The notes under the pieces were generated by a model. The model searched no databases and was not told where the DNA came from. It worked only from the letters and a program-made list of their open reading frames with translations. A stretch of 64,000 nucleotides of DNA, taken from the NCBI GenBank assembly GCA_038251405.1, contig JBBSBH010000023.1, forward strand, positions 13,035 to 77,034. The letters run 5' to 3'. The DNA comes from JADJLQ01 sp038251405 (lineage in GTDB: Bacteria > Bacteroidota > Bacteroidia > Chitinophagales > Saprospiraceae). This document shows, in pieces, positions 34,405-43,135 of the stretch. The translations under genes and the position numbers were made by a program. Numbering within the stretch: the first letter of the stretch is position 1; each line of letters opens with the position of its first letter.

Positions 34405-35694
34405 CTATTTGCCTTTGAGTTTTTGCAATCGTTTTGTCACTGCGAGTTTATGGGCCATCAATTGCTCTGCTTCTGCCATTATTTCTACATAAGGACCTAT
34501 CAATTGCAAGCCTTCTTTGGTAAGCCGTTGATAAGTGATCTTTTTGGTAAAGGAATCCATATTCACCCCACTGTATGCTTTAGCAAATGCACTGGTAGGT
34601 AACGTGTGATTGGTGCCTGAAGCATAATCCCCAATAGATTCAGGAGAATAAGCACCAATAAAAACGGAACCGGCATTGACGATGCTTTTTGTTATTCGAT
34701 CAGCATCCTGATGATTGATAATTAAATGCTCAGGAGCATATGCATTAATGAAATCTATTTGGTCCCCTACCTTAGCAAGCACTATTCCAAGGCTATTCTC
34801 TAATGCCCTGGATGCAAGTTCCCTACGTGGAAGCTCTTTTAACTGGTTTCCAATTTCTACTAACACCCTATCAATAATTTCCTTTGTATTTGCAACCAAT
34901 ACTACCTGGCTATCAGCACCATGTTCTGCTTGAGATAATAAATCGATGGCAATAAATTCTGCATCAGCATTTTCATCAGCTAGTATCAATACTTCTGAAG
35001 GTCCAGCAGGCATATCAATGGCAACACCTTGTTCCTGGACTTTCATTTTCGCTAATGTTACAAAGCTGTTTCCAGGACCAAATATCTTAACCACTTGGGG
35101 AATCTCTTTGGTACCATAGGCCATGGCAGCGATAGCTTGTGCTCCTCCAACTTTATATAATTTGGTTACCCCGCATAACTCAGCTGCATACAAAATAGTA
35201 TCATTTATTTTTCCAAAAGCATTTGGTGGGCTACATAAAACGATTTCTTTGCAACCCGCTATTTTAGCAGGAATAGCCAACATCAATACAGTGGAGAACA
35301 AAGGAGCTGACCCTCCAGGAATATAAATACCAATCTTTTCAATAGGCCTGGTTTCTTGCCAACACTCCACCCCCGGCATTGTTTCTACAAAGACTTTTTT
35401 TGATACCTGCGCTTTATGGAAGGATTGAATATTCTGCTTTGCAATTTGAATGGCTTGCTTTAGGGGTTCATCCATATTTCTACCCGCTTCTTCTTTTTCA
35501 TGATCAGATACAATGAATGTTTTTAAAGAGACTCCATCAAATTTCTCAGTGAATAATTTCAGTGCCTGATCTCCGTTTTTCTTAACCTGGTCCAAAATGC
35601 TTTGAACCTGAGTATCCTGAAGTTCATCATTTCCAGAAGGTCGAATAACTAATTCATCCCAGGAATTTCTTTTAGGTTCGATAAAAATCTTCAT
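34405..35694 (-). CDS. hisD: Histidinol dehydrogenase
   Basis: Zinc-dependent enzyme oxidising histidinol to histidine in two NAD+-dependent steps. The 429-aa sequence has the family motifs YIPGGSAPLFSTVLMLAIPA, KIFGPGNSFVTLAK, IDMPAGPSEVLILADENADA, LLSQAEHGADSQ, YAPEHLII and GDYASGTNHTLPTSAFAKAY. It lies between hisG (2 bases) and hisC (1 base). Confidence 0.97.
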   Translation of the reverse strand: MKIFIEPKRNSWDELVIRPSGNDELQDTQVQSILDQVKKNGDQALKLFTEKFDGVSLKTFIVSDHEKEEAGRNMDEPLKQAIQIAKQNIQSFHKAQVSKKVFVETMPGVECWQETRPIEKIGIYIPGGSAPLFSTVLMLAIPAKIAGCKEIVLCSPPNAFGKINDTILYAAELCGVTKLYKVGGAQAIAAMAYGTKEIPQVVKIFGPGNSFVTLAKMKVQEQGVAIDMPAGPSEVLILADENADAEFIAIDLLSQAEHGADSQVVLVANTKEIIDRVLVEIGNQLKELPRRELASRALENSLGIVLAKVGDQIDFINAYAPEHLIINHQDADRITKSIVNAGSVFIGAYSPESIGDYASGTNHTLPTSAFAKAYSGVNMDSFTKKITYQRLTKEGLQLIGPYVEIMAEAEQLMAHKLAVTKRLQKLKGK

Positions 35695-35696
35695 GA

Positions 35697-36554
35697 CTAG
35701 TTGACCATTTTTTCTATAGGGATTACAAGTATGCCTTCAGCACCAGCTTCTTTCAATGCTCCAATTATTTCCCAAAATCTTTGCTCCGGTATCACTGAAT
35801 GAATCGAATACCAACCCTCTAATGCCAGCGGTAATACGGTAGGGCTTTTCATTCCGGGAAGTATACTAATAATTTTATCAATGGAAGCTTTGGGTGCATT
35901 TAATAATACATATTTATTTCGCCTGGCGTCCAGTATTGACTTTATTCTAAAAAGTAATTGACCCACCAATTTTTGTTTTTCCTCGGACAAGTTTTTATTT
36001 GCATACAAGCATGCCTGTGACTTTAATAAGACATCTTTCTCTTCCAATTTATTCTGAAACAAAGTATTACCCGAGCTCACTAAATCACAAATGCCTTCAG
36101 CCAAGCCTATATTGGGTGCTATCTCCACACTTCCTGAGATCACATGTATCTCTGCATGTACATTCTTTGAAGACAGGAATGATCTCAATGTATTGGGATA
36201 AGAGGTTGCAATTCTTTTACCTTCGAAATAACGGACATCATTATACTCTGTATTTTGGGGCACAGCTAACGAAAGTCTGCACTTAGAAAACCCCAAATCC
36301 ATTAATCTATTTATATCGCTTCCTTTTTCATGGACCGTATTTTCACCTAAAATGGCGATATCGGCGACACCATCTTGTAAATATTCCGGTATATCACCGT
36401 TTCGTAAATAAAGTACATCCATGGGAAAGCCAACGGCGCTGGTCTTTAATTGATCCGTTCCAGATTCAATTTTAAGTCCACAATCTTTAAGGAGTGCAAT
36501 ACAATCTTCGTGCATGCGCCCTGATTTTTGAACAGCTATATTTAATCGATTCAT
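35697..36554 (-). CDS. hisG: ATP phosphoribosyltransferase (long form)
   Basis: First enzyme of histidine synthesis, joining ATP and PRPP. At 285 aa it is the long, self-sufficient form with a C-terminal regulatory ACT-like domain (about 210-285, ending GALKEAGAEGILVIPIEKMV) that binds histidine for feedback inhibition. The catalytic part shows LNIAVQKSGRMHEDCIALLK, VADIAILGENTVHEKG, RIATSYPNTLRSFLSS and the PRPP loop in EGICDLVSSGNTL. It is the first structural gene behind the His-leader attenuator. Confidence 0.96.
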   Translation of the reverse strand: MNRLNIAVQKSGRMHEDCIALLKDCGLKIESGTDQLKTSAVGFPMDVLYLRNGDIPEYLQDGVADIAILGENTVHEKGSDINRLMDLGFSKCRLSLAVPQNTEYNDVRYFEGKRIATSYPNTLRSFLSSKNVHAEIHVISGSVEIAPNIGLAEGICDLVSSGNTLFQNKLEEKDVLLKSQACLYANKNLSEEKQKLVGQLLFRIKSILDARRNKYVLLNAPKASIDKIISILPGMKSPTVLPLALEGWYSIHSVIPEQRFWEIIGALKEAGAEGILVIPIEKMVN

Positions 36555-36573
36555 TTTGAGCTATGTATTAAAT

Positions 36574-36601
36574 AAAAAAGGCTCACCGGTATCGGCAAGC
36601 C
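36574..36601 (-). terminator. Attenuator terminator of the his operon
   Basis: On the minus strand GGCTTGCCG (36601-36593) pairs with CGGTGAGCC (36588-36580) over nine positions, two of them G-U, around loop ATAC, followed by TTTTTTATTT. It lies between the leader peptide and hisG, 20 bases before the hisG ATG. Confidence 0.85.
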
Positions 36602-36636
36602 CTGTTTTATATTTTTAGTTCATTCAAGACATACCT

Positions 36637-36690
36637 CTACCCATTTGCTATGTGCAAATGATGATGAGAATGAATTGAATAATTTTTCAT
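36637..36690 (-). CDS. hisL: his operon leader peptide
   Basis: A 17-codon open frame from the ATG at 36690 to TAG: MKNYSIHSHHHLHIANG. Five histidines fall within seven codons (7-13), as in classical his leader peptides. The region CATTTGC...GCAAATG (36660-36642) forms a perfect 7-bp hairpin over the His codons and following codons, a candidate pause hairpin. An intrinsic terminator follows, then hisG. Ribosome stalling at His codons when charged tRNA-His is scarce would favour read-through. It is too short for ordinary gene finders. Confidence 0.88.
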   Translation of the reverse strand: MKNYSIHSHHHLHIANG

Positions 36691-36695
36691 GGTAG

Positions 36696-36703
36696 CAAAA
36701 ATA
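36696..36703 (-). promoter_or_regulatory. Candidate TAnnTTTG promoter of the his operon
   Basis: TATTTTTG on the minus strand matches the -7 consensus and ends only 5 bases before the leader-peptide ATG. If used, the leader transcript would be leaderless or nearly so. A TTTG further upstream is at a longer than usual spacing, so the promoter may instead lie farther up. Confidence 0.4.
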
Positions 36704-36750
36704 ATCATTTAGTTGGTATACTTATTACAAATCTCTTGCCAAATTGTAGT

Positions 36751-37599
36751 CTACAGATACTTTCCGAAAAATTCCAGCGTCCGGCTCCAGGCTAGTTTAG
36801 CAGCGGCTTCGTTGTACCGGGTAGGGGCGGTATCATTGTGAAAGGCATGTTGCGCGCCTTCATACATATATATTTCGTACTTGATATTATTTGCTTTTAA
36901 AGCAGCTTCATAGGCCGGAATGCCTGCATCGACTCCTTCATCCAACCCACCATAATGCAATTGCATGGCAGCTTTGATCTTGGCCGTATTTTCTGCACTT
37001 GGTTGTCGTCCGTAAAAAGCAACTGCGGCTTTTAAGTCAGGTGCATGTACAGCCAGGTTATTGGCCATAGCTCCTCCCCAACAAAATCCTACACAGCCCA
37101 CACTGCCATTACTATCCTTACGGGTCTTAGCGTATGCAATAGCTTTAACAAAATTGGCTATGCTATCTTCTGGCTTCAGATCTTTAAAAGCATTACGCAC
37201 TTCATCTTCATCTGCGAATGTTCTACCCAAAGGTGATAAGGCATTGGGTGCGATAGCTAAATAACCTGCGCTTGCTGCTCTTCTCGCTACATCTTCGATA
37301 TGTGCATTGAGGCCTCGATTCTCATGGATTACAATTATAGTTTTATATTTCTTCTCCTCTTTGGGTCGAGCCACATAGGCTTTCATTTCTCCAGGTACAC
37401 CAGAATAAGTAATATATTCTGTGAATAGTTCATCGGCACTGGTAATATTAGCTGCGGTGTAATTGACTTCTATTAATGGTAAGATAGCCATAGCACCTGC
37501 TGTACTACCCACAAGTGTGGTAAGCCTGGTGATAAACTCCTGACGAGTAAGTGGCTTGTGGGTGTATTCGTCGTAGAGATTGATGATGCGCTGATCCAT
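36751..37599 (-). CDS. Dienelactone hydrolase-family protein
   Basis: Alpha/beta-hydrolase of 282 aa with the dienelactone hydrolase pattern: the nucleophile Cys in VGCVGFCWGGAMANNLA, an acidic residue in the LHYGGLDEGVDAG segment and the catalytic His in EGAQHAFHND. A hydrophobic stretch near residues 30-46 (STAGAMAILPL) preceded by a basic region could be a signal or anchor; there is no twin-arginine motif. It probably hydrolyses an ester or lactone. It stands alone, between the his operon and a toxin-antitoxin module. Confidence 0.85.
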   Translation of the reverse strand: MDQRIINLYDEYTHKPLTRQEFITRLTTLVGSTAGAMAILPLIEVNYTAANITSADELFTEYITYSGVPGEMKAYVARPKEEKKYKTIIVIHENRGLNAHIEDVARRAASAGYLAIAPNALSPLGRTFADEDEVRNAFKDLKPEDSIANFVKAIAYAKTRKDSNGSVGCVGFCWGGAMANNLAVHAPDLKAAVAFYGRQPSAENTAKIKAAMQLHYGGLDEGVDAGIPAYEAALKANNIKYEIYMYEGAQHAFHNDTAPTRYNEAAAKLAWSRTLEFFGKYL

Positions 37600-37639
37600 G
37601 GTTTTGATTTTTTAAGGATTGATAAAAGAAATGAATAAC

Positions 37640-37930
37640 TTAATATGGCCTATTCTTAGGATTTTGTCTGACATCGTAAATTTGAAGGACTATAATTTGA
37701 TCGTATTCTATTTTATAAAAAACTCTCAATTTAGATGTAAAATTAACGCTTCTAATATCAAGATTTGGTACTTCAGAGACTCCAATTAATGAATTTTCAG
37801 AAATTAATTCTTCCAATTTGTAAAATTTTTGGTCAAATCTCTTTGCTGTACTTTCACCCACTTCAATTACCAGATATTCTCTAATTTCTTTGTATTGATT
37901 AGAAGCAAACTCAGATATTATTATTTTCAT
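37640..37930 (-). CDS. RelE/ParE-family toxin (module 1)
   Basis: From the ATG at 37930 the product is 96 aa (MKIIISEFASNQYKEIREYL); an upstream ATG at 37939 would add three residues. The ParE/RelE-like layout is clear: N-terminal helix pair, VNFTSKLRVFYKIEYDQIIV strands and the closing IYDVRQNPKNRPY. It follows the antitoxin with a 20-base overlap. Members either cleave ribosome-bound mRNA or inhibit gyrase; the subgroup is not decided here. It is paralogous to the toxin at 43128-43424. Confidence 0.85.
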   Translation of the reverse strand: MKIIISEFASNQYKEIREYLVIEVGESTAKRFDQKFYKLEELISENSLIGVSEVPNLDIRSVNFTSKLRVFYKIEYDQIIVLQIYDVRQNPKNRPY

Positions 37931-38162
37931 TTCTGGCATTTCTCATCATTTCGTCAATTGAAACACAATTTTTCCCTCCTTTAGAGTTAGAGGCTACATT
38001 TAATATTTCATTCTGTTTTTCTATGGATAAAGTATTCCATATAGCTTCTTTTGGGGTGGTTTCATCAAATACCAATTTATCAAATATCAATTGTAATAAT
38101 TCCATACTATTTGTTTCATCAATCAGATTATGAATTTGAGATTTCAATTCTTTAGATGACAT
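37911..38162 (-). CDS. Antitoxin of module 1
   Basis: An 83-aa protein upstream of the RelE/ParE toxin. It starts MSSKELKSQIHNLIDETNSM with the amphipathic LLQLIFDKL segment, followed by a helical middle (IWNTLSIEKQNEILNVAS) and a C-terminal part that would contact the toxin. The same N-terminal pattern occurs in the antitoxin at 43429-43662. No DNA-binding motif was recognised. The 20-base overlap with the toxin implies coupled translation. Confidence 0.8.
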   Translation of the reverse strand: MSSKELKSQIHNLIDETNSMELLQLIFDKLVFDETTPKEAIWNTLSIEKQNEILNVASNSKGGKNCVSIDEMMRNARNENNNI

Positions 38163-38262
38163 CCTTTTACTTTTTAATAATAAATATTTATAAATTTAAA
38201 GGATTTAGTTCATTCGCAGATAAAAAAATTCATGTTTTCACTCCTTAATATCGTGATTCCTT

Positions 38263-39186
38263 TTAAATGAACCTATCTACCAAAAACTCATTCACTTCAT
38301 CCAAATGAGGTATCGAAGTCTGAGCCCCCATCTTACTCACTGAAATAGCCGCAGCGGCACTCGCAAATGGAATCGCCTCTATTATGGATTCTCCCCGGGT
38401 AAGAGCAACAGCCAGTGCTCCATTGAACACATCTCCAGCAGCAGTAGTGTCTACAGCATTAACTTTGAAAGATTTAAAATGGGTTGATCCTTTGAGATTA
38501 CAGAAAATAGATCCATTTTCTCCTAATGTAATGATTACATGCTGTACACCTTTTGACAATAATATAGCTCCAGCCTCTTGAGCACTACTGATATCTACTA
38601 CCTGGATTCCGGTTAATATACTTGCCTCATATTCATTCGGAGTCAATAGCCAGGTATTACTCAATAGATCATCGCTTAATGGCCGGGCCGGAGCAGGATT
38701 AATTATTATTTTAGCATTGCTTTTACTGGCAAATTGAGCAACAAATTCCACGGTTTTAATCGGTATTTCTAATTGCATCAAAATGAATTTTGCATTGGCA
38801 ATCAGTTCCTCAAATGGTTGTAGATCTGGAATGGACAAAGTACCATTTGAACCTGGTGCTACTGCAATAGAATTTTCACCCTTCTCTGAAACAAATATTT
38901 GAGCAATGCCTGTAGGCTCGTGCTCGTCAATTAGAATAAATTCCTTTGGCAATTTTTCATTTTCAAAATGAATGAGCATATTAGTGCCAAAAATATCCCT
39001 ACCTAATTTTGTGATAAACGCAATATCTCCACCCAAACGAGCCGCTGTGACAGCCTGGTTAGCACCTTTCCCTCCAAATATCATACTAGACTTGCCTCCA
39101 AGTAAAGTCTCTCCCACATTGGGAATACGAGGTAATTTAATCACTATATCCTGATTGGAGCTCCCAATTACTACTACATCTTTCAT
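38263..39186 (-). CDS. rbsK: Ribokinase (PfkB family)
   Basis: A 307-aa carbohydrate kinase. PfkB motifs: MIFGGKGANQAVTAARLGG near the N-terminus (di-glycine hinge), NPAPARPL, TPNEYEASILTG, and the C-terminal AVDTTAAGDVFNGALAVALT, where the D of GD is the catalytic base. It phosphorylates ribose (or deoxyribose) to ribose-5-phosphate. It follows the sugar transporter gene by 9 bases, making an uptake-and-phosphorylation pair. Confidence 0.92.
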   Translation of the reverse strand: MKDVVVIGSSNQDIVIKLPRIPNVGETLLGGKSSMIFGGKGANQAVTAARLGGDIAFITKLGRDIFGTNMLIHFENEKLPKEFILIDEHEPTGIAQIFVSEKGENSIAVAPGSNGTLSIPDLQPFEELIANAKFILMQLEIPIKTVEFVAQFASKSNAKIIINPAPARPLSDDLLSNTWLLTPNEYEASILTGIQVVDISSAQEAGAILLSKGVQHVIITLGENGSIFCNLKGSTHFKSFKVNAVDTTAAGDVFNGALAVALTRGESIIEAIPFASAAAAISVSKMGAQTSIPHLDEVNEFLVDRFI

Positions 39187-39195
39187 CTTATAATT

Positions 39196-40200
39196 TTAGG
39201 CTATTTTAGAATAAATGATCAGGCCTAAGCCTAAAATAAATAATGAAAACATGGCTGGTATCATCCACTTCTTTGATAAAGGCAATTCTTTAAACTCCTT
39301 CCAGATAAATACGCCCCAAAAAGCAGCGACCATGGTGGCGCCCTGACCCAGGCCATAAGCTATGGCTGGTCCGGCTTGCTCAGAGGCAATAATACTAAAT
39401 GACATTCCGATGCCCCAAATCACACCGCCGAGTAGACCGATCAGGTGAAGCTTGGGTGAACCTAATTTAAAATAATCAGCATAATTAGTTGGTTGCCCGG
39501 TTAAGGGATGATACATATTTACTGTATTAAAAATAAAATTTGAAAGTAATAGTCCAATAGAAAAAACTACCAGCGCTGTGTAAGGAGTCAATTTACCTTC
39601 TTCTGGAGAAATGAAATTAGTCGTCATGGAATTTGCAACATATTTGTAAAAAAAACCCATAGCTATACCCGCCAGCAGGGAGATTAAAATTCCTTTTAAT
39701 GGAGTCTGAGCACCTTTCTTTAAAATACTTTTATATGCAAATGCATCTATCAGAATAGCTACTACGATCATAAGCATTCCTATAAATAAGAAAGTAGGAT
39801 TGCCAGTAGGATGGTCCAGATAATTAGTAATCACTCCAAGTACTAATGCAATGCCAATTCCGATCGGAAAAGCAATGGCCATACCCGCAATATCAATAGC
39901 AATGACCAATAACAAATTGGCAAAATTAAAAATGATCCCTCCTAAAAAAGCTGACCAAAGATTAGGATTGCTGGCTTGATGCAAGTCTATTAAAAAGCTT
40001 CTTCCTTGTGATCCGCCAGACCCAAGGGTGAACGCCAATAAAAGGGTAGTCAATAAAATTCCAAAAGAATAATCCCAATAAAATAATTGGAATGGCCATT
40101 TTTTACTTGCCAGTTTTTGGGTATTGGCCCAGGAGCCCCAGCACAACATAGTGATGAAACAGAATAGGACCGCTAAAGAATAGGAAGGGATGATATACAT
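39196..40200 (-). CDS. GRP-family sugar uptake protein (ribose/glucose type)
   Basis: A 334-aa inner-membrane protein with ten predicted helices, of the drug/metabolite transporter superfamily, GRP (glucose/ribose porter) type. Typical parts are MLCWGSWANTQKLASKKWPF, LFYWDYSFGILLTTLLLAF, IDIAGMAIAFPIGIGIALVL and GPAIAYGLGQGATMVAAFWG. The adjacent ribokinase points to ribose as the substrate (inference). Confidence 0.85.
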   Translation of the reverse strand: MYIIPSYSLAVLFCFITMLCWGSWANTQKLASKKWPFQLFYWDYSFGILLTTLLLAFTLGSGGSQGRSFLIDLHQASNPNLWSAFLGGIIFNFANLLLVIAIDIAGMAIAFPIGIGIALVLGVITNYLDHPTGNPTFLFIGMLMIVVAILIDAFAYKSILKKGAQTPLKGILISLLAGIAMGFFYKYVANSMTTNFISPEEGKLTPYTALVVFSIGLLLSNFIFNTVNMYHPLTGQPTNYADYFKLGSPKLHLIGLLGGVIWGIGMSFSIIASEQAGPAIAYGLGQGATMVAAFWGVFIWKEFKELPLSKKWMIPAMFSLFILGLGLIIYSKIA

Positions 40201-40328
40201 GTAGCTAAGCTAGTAAACTATCCTATCATTTCGCACTATATAGCTACATAAATAAAACTACCACCAACAGCGTTGAAAAGGAGGCCTTTTATCACAATTT
40301 TATGGAGCCTTTTTCAGCCAGTCTGGTT

Positions 40329-41138
40329 TTAAAAATCATACCCTATCGTCAGAATGCCCTCTATGTATCCAAAGTGGTGGCTAGCTCTATTTCCTTTCAT
40401 TTCTTTAGTATTTGCTAAAGCATTGAGGTAATGAACAAATCCTGCTTTGGAAGTAACTTCCAAAAATAATTTCCTAAAAGGGTATAGGCGAGCACCCCCT
40501 TCAGCTCCAAAATTATACCCCGCAATATGAAAATTATTGTTCAGTCGCTCACCTTTCCAGGTAAAGTCGGTACGCGGGATATTGATTCCGGCACCAGCTT
40601 TCCATACAAATTTTAATATCCTTCTGGCCTTTTCATTATTGGGATCAATACTATAAAATCTAACATAATTAAAGTGTAATAGATTGCCGCCATCCGTATG
40701 CTCGAAATGTAAAAATGAAATTGGGTCTATAGTCATTACTTGATCAATCTTCTCTCCGCCAATCTTACCCGTGACCAAAACATGTTGTCCATCATGGACA
40801 ATATATTTTATATGATCAAAATTTATTTCGAGTGCTCTGGTTAGATCTTTGTTTAAATAAAAGCCCAGTCTATAATTATATTGTGGTATAGATATTTCGA
40901 ATGGTTTTTCCAAAATAGCATCATAATCAGGTCTATTGTGTGCTATAGCTTTGTGCAGAATGAAATTATCTCCATTGCTCATTTTGAAATGAATGTCACT
41001 CCTGGTGTATGCCTCCACATTATAGCCCCATTGAAAATAGACACCACTATGCCGATAACTTTGTTTTATATCGGATTGAGAAAATATTGAACAATAAATG
41101 AGTTGAAAAAATGCAAATGAAAAAATATATTTTATCAA
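40329..41138 (-). CDS. Predicted outer-membrane beta-barrel-like protein, unknown function
   Basis: A 269-aa exported protein (signal MIKYIFSFAFFQLIYCSIFS). Most of the mature part consists of alternating amphipathic strands (SGVYFQWGYNVEAYTRSDIH, YNYRLGFYLNKDLTRALEIN, YNFGAEGGARLYPFRKLFLE), and it ends with an aromatic strand (YIEGILTIGYDF), a pattern of outer-membrane barrels in this phylum. I do not recognise a named family. It stands alone between the ribose genes and the GMC oxidoreductase. Confidence 0.65.
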   Translation of the reverse strand: MIKYIFSFAFFQLIYCSIFSQSDIKQSYRHSGVYFQWGYNVEAYTRSDIHFKMSNGDNFILHKAIAHNRPDYDAILEKPFEISIPQYNYRLGFYLNKDLTRALEINFDHIKYIVHDGQHVLVTGKIGGEKIDQVMTIDPISFLHFEHTDGGNLLHFNYVRFYSIDPNNEKARRILKFVWKAGAGINIPRTDFTWKGERLNNNFHIAGYNFGAEGGARLYPFRKLFLEVTSKAGFVHYLNALANTKEMKGNRASHHFGYIEGILTIGYDF

Positions 41139-41438
41139 AGTATTAGTTTGCTGATGAAACCATCAAATATATTGACCATTTACTAAATCAACAAAAAATG
41201 AATTAAGGAAATTTTAGCTACCCACCTTTACTTTATGGACATTTAGCGATTTTAAAGTTGTTTAGTATTTCATTGAAGTATTCAAACAATTTTGAATTAA
41301 AGGAGAGTCTACTGGCTTTTATGAAAAATGGTTTTAAGGAATTATTGCAGCCGACTCAAAAAAAGAAGACAACAAGGGACTTTCCACACCGCTGAAACTA
41401 GTCTTTTGAATTTGCTTTTGTCCAATCCAAAATTATAT
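41139..41438. other. Intergenic region before the GMC oxidoreductase 3' end
   Basis: 300 bases. A 24-codon frame starting with ATG at 41320 (+) follows a purine-rich AAAGGAG but has no recognisable content, and I do not call it a gene. No terminator or RNA was evident. Confidence 0.4.
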
Positions 41439-43124
41439 CTACAAATTCCTCTTATTCAATTCCTCCACCGCATGATTCACCGCTCTTGCTGTCAAAGCCA
41501 TGTACAATATAGAAGGGCTTTGATTGCCTGTACTGGTCATACAAGCCCCATCCGTCACAAATACATTTTTACACAAATGCATTTGATTCCATTTATTGAG
41601 CATGGAGTCTTTTTCCGTATTGCCCATGCGGCAGCCACCCATTTCATGTATGTCCAGTCCTGGTGACTGATGATTATCATTTGTATGTATATTCTTGTAT
41701 CCTGCTGCTTCGTACATGGCCACACTTTCCTTCATAAAATCATTTGCCATTTTATCATCATTCTCATCATAGCCTACAGAAGTAATCAATAAAGGTATTC
41801 CCCACTGATCTTTTTCCGTATCGGAAAGTCTTATATGATTTGCGGCTTTGGGTATTGTCTCACCCTGCATATACATGTATGAGTGCCAGCCACCGGGTTG
41901 AGCTAAATGATTTTTCAATTCTTCGCCAAATTGCGGACCATCATAATCCTGGTGTTTTGATCGATAAGCGCCACTGAAAATAGTATAACCTCCCACAAAA
42001 TCCATGGTTTTTTTACCCAGATTCCTGAAATTGGCAATGATGGGCTCTGTAGGATTGCGACCATAATAATATTTATCTTCAAAACCATTTACATCGGCTC
42101 CGGTGCCGGAGCGGTAATTATGAAAAGCAACATATCTTCCCAGTATATCATGCTCATTACCTAACCCATGCGAGAAAGTCTTTGATTTGGAATTCAACAA
42201 TATCAAACCAGAGTTTAGCGCTGATGCATTGAGAAAAATGACTTTCGCTTTAAATATGATTTCTTCTTTAGTTAAAGAATCGATCACTAAAACACCTGAT
42301 GCTTTTTGTGTTTTTTCATCGTAGATAATGGAATGAACCACGGAGTGTGGCCTCATGGTAAGATTACCCGTCCTGGCAGCCCAGGGCAATGTAGAAGAGT
42401 TAGAGCTAAAGTATCCACCAAAAGGGCAACCCCGCATGCACATATTGCGTGCCTGGCAATTACCACGACCTTGTTCTAAATGAATAGGCTGGGCTTGTGT
42501 AATATGCGCCCATCGCGCATCTACCATATGTCGGTCAGGAAAGTGATTTTTTATTCTATCTCTTAAATCAGACTCTACACAATTCAACCCAAAAGGTGGT
42601 AAGAACTCTCCATCGGGCATGGCTTCTATTCCGTCTTTTTTACCGCAGACTCCGATAAATTTTTCCACATGACTGTACCAGGGTGCCACATCATCATAGC
42701 TGATAGGCCATTTCATGCCATAGCCATGTCGCTCGGGAGCGGTGAATTCGTGATGACTCCATCTTTGCGTAGCTCTTCCCCAAATCAATGATTTACCACC
42801 CACCTGGTACCCACGGATCCAATCAAATGGTTTCTCTTGAATATAGGGATGATCTGCATCTTGTATAAAAAAATGCTTGGTGTCATCGCCAAAGCCAGCC
42901 GCTTTACTTATTAAAGGATTTTTGTCAAGATAGTCTTTGCTTACATCTCCTCTATATGAAAAGTCCCAGGGAGCCATGGTAGCAGTAGGATAATCTTTGA
43001 TATGTTTTACATCCCTACCGCGCTCGAGTACTAATGTCTTGAGCCCCTTTTCACAAAGTTCTTTTGCTGCCCAGCCGCCGGAGATACCGGAGCCGATGAC
43101 TATCGCGTCGTATGTTGTTTCCAT
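41439..43124 (-). CDS. GMC-family FAD-dependent oxidoreductase
   Basis: A 561-aa flavoprotein. FAD-binding Rossmann motif DAIVIGSGISGGWAAKELCE at about 6-25, ERGRDVKHIKD, a cysteine-rich stretch (CQARNMCMRGCPFGGYFS) typical of the gluconate-dehydrogenase-like subgroup, and C-terminal GGCRMG and TDGACMTSTGNQSPSILYMA with the active-site region. It oxidises an alcohol or sugar. Homologues are usually paired with a 'gluconate 2-dehydrogenase subunit 3' gene; here the upstream position is taken by a toxin-antitoxin module and a duplicated copy of the first 105 bases of this locus. Confidence 0.9.
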   Translation of the reverse strand: METTYDAIVIGSGISGGWAAKELCEKGLKTLVLERGRDVKHIKDYPTATMAPWDFSYRGDVSKDYLDKNPLISKAAGFGDDTKHFFIQDADHPYIQEKPFDWIRGYQVGGKSLIWGRATQRWSHHEFTAPERHGYGMKWPISYDDVAPWYSHVEKFIGVCGKKDGIEAMPDGEFLPPFGLNCVESDLRDRIKNHFPDRHMVDARWAHITQAQPIHLEQGRGNCQARNMCMRGCPFGGYFSSNSSTLPWAARTGNLTMRPHSVVHSIIYDEKTQKASGVLVIDSLTKEEIIFKAKVIFLNASALNSGLILLNSKSKTFSHGLGNEHDILGRYVAFHNYRSGTGADVNGFEDKYYYGRNPTEPIIANFRNLGKKTMDFVGGYTIFSGAYRSKHQDYDGPQFGEELKNHLAQPGGWHSYMYMQGETIPKAANHIRLSDTEKDQWGIPLLITSVGYDENDDKMANDFMKESVAMYEAAGYKNIHTNDNHQSPGLDIHEMGGCRMGNTEKDSMLNKWNQMHLCKNVFVTDGACMTSTGNQSPSILYMALTARAVNHAVEELNKRNL

Positions 43125-43135
43125 TAATTAAATAT
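43031..43135. repeat. 105-bp direct repeat, copy 1 (inside GMC 5' end)
   Basis: Bases 43031-43135 are identical to 43736-43840. This copy contains the first ~31 codons of the intact GMC gene, the three bases upstream and the stop of the preceding toxin gene. Confidence 0.95.

Noticed and set aside
36544..36551. AATCGATT palindrome at the hisG start, similar to the LacI operator core
   Set aside because: Lies within hisG coding sequence and lacks the GTAA/TTAC flanks; likely chance.
36589..36637. Antiterminator pairing in the his leader
   Set aside because: Only a five-base match (GGTAT with ATACC) was found by eye; not enough to report without folding calculations.
41320..41394. 24-codon frame after an AAAGGAG-like sequence
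   Set aside because: No homology recognisable; Bacteroidota do not depend on such sites; too short to support.
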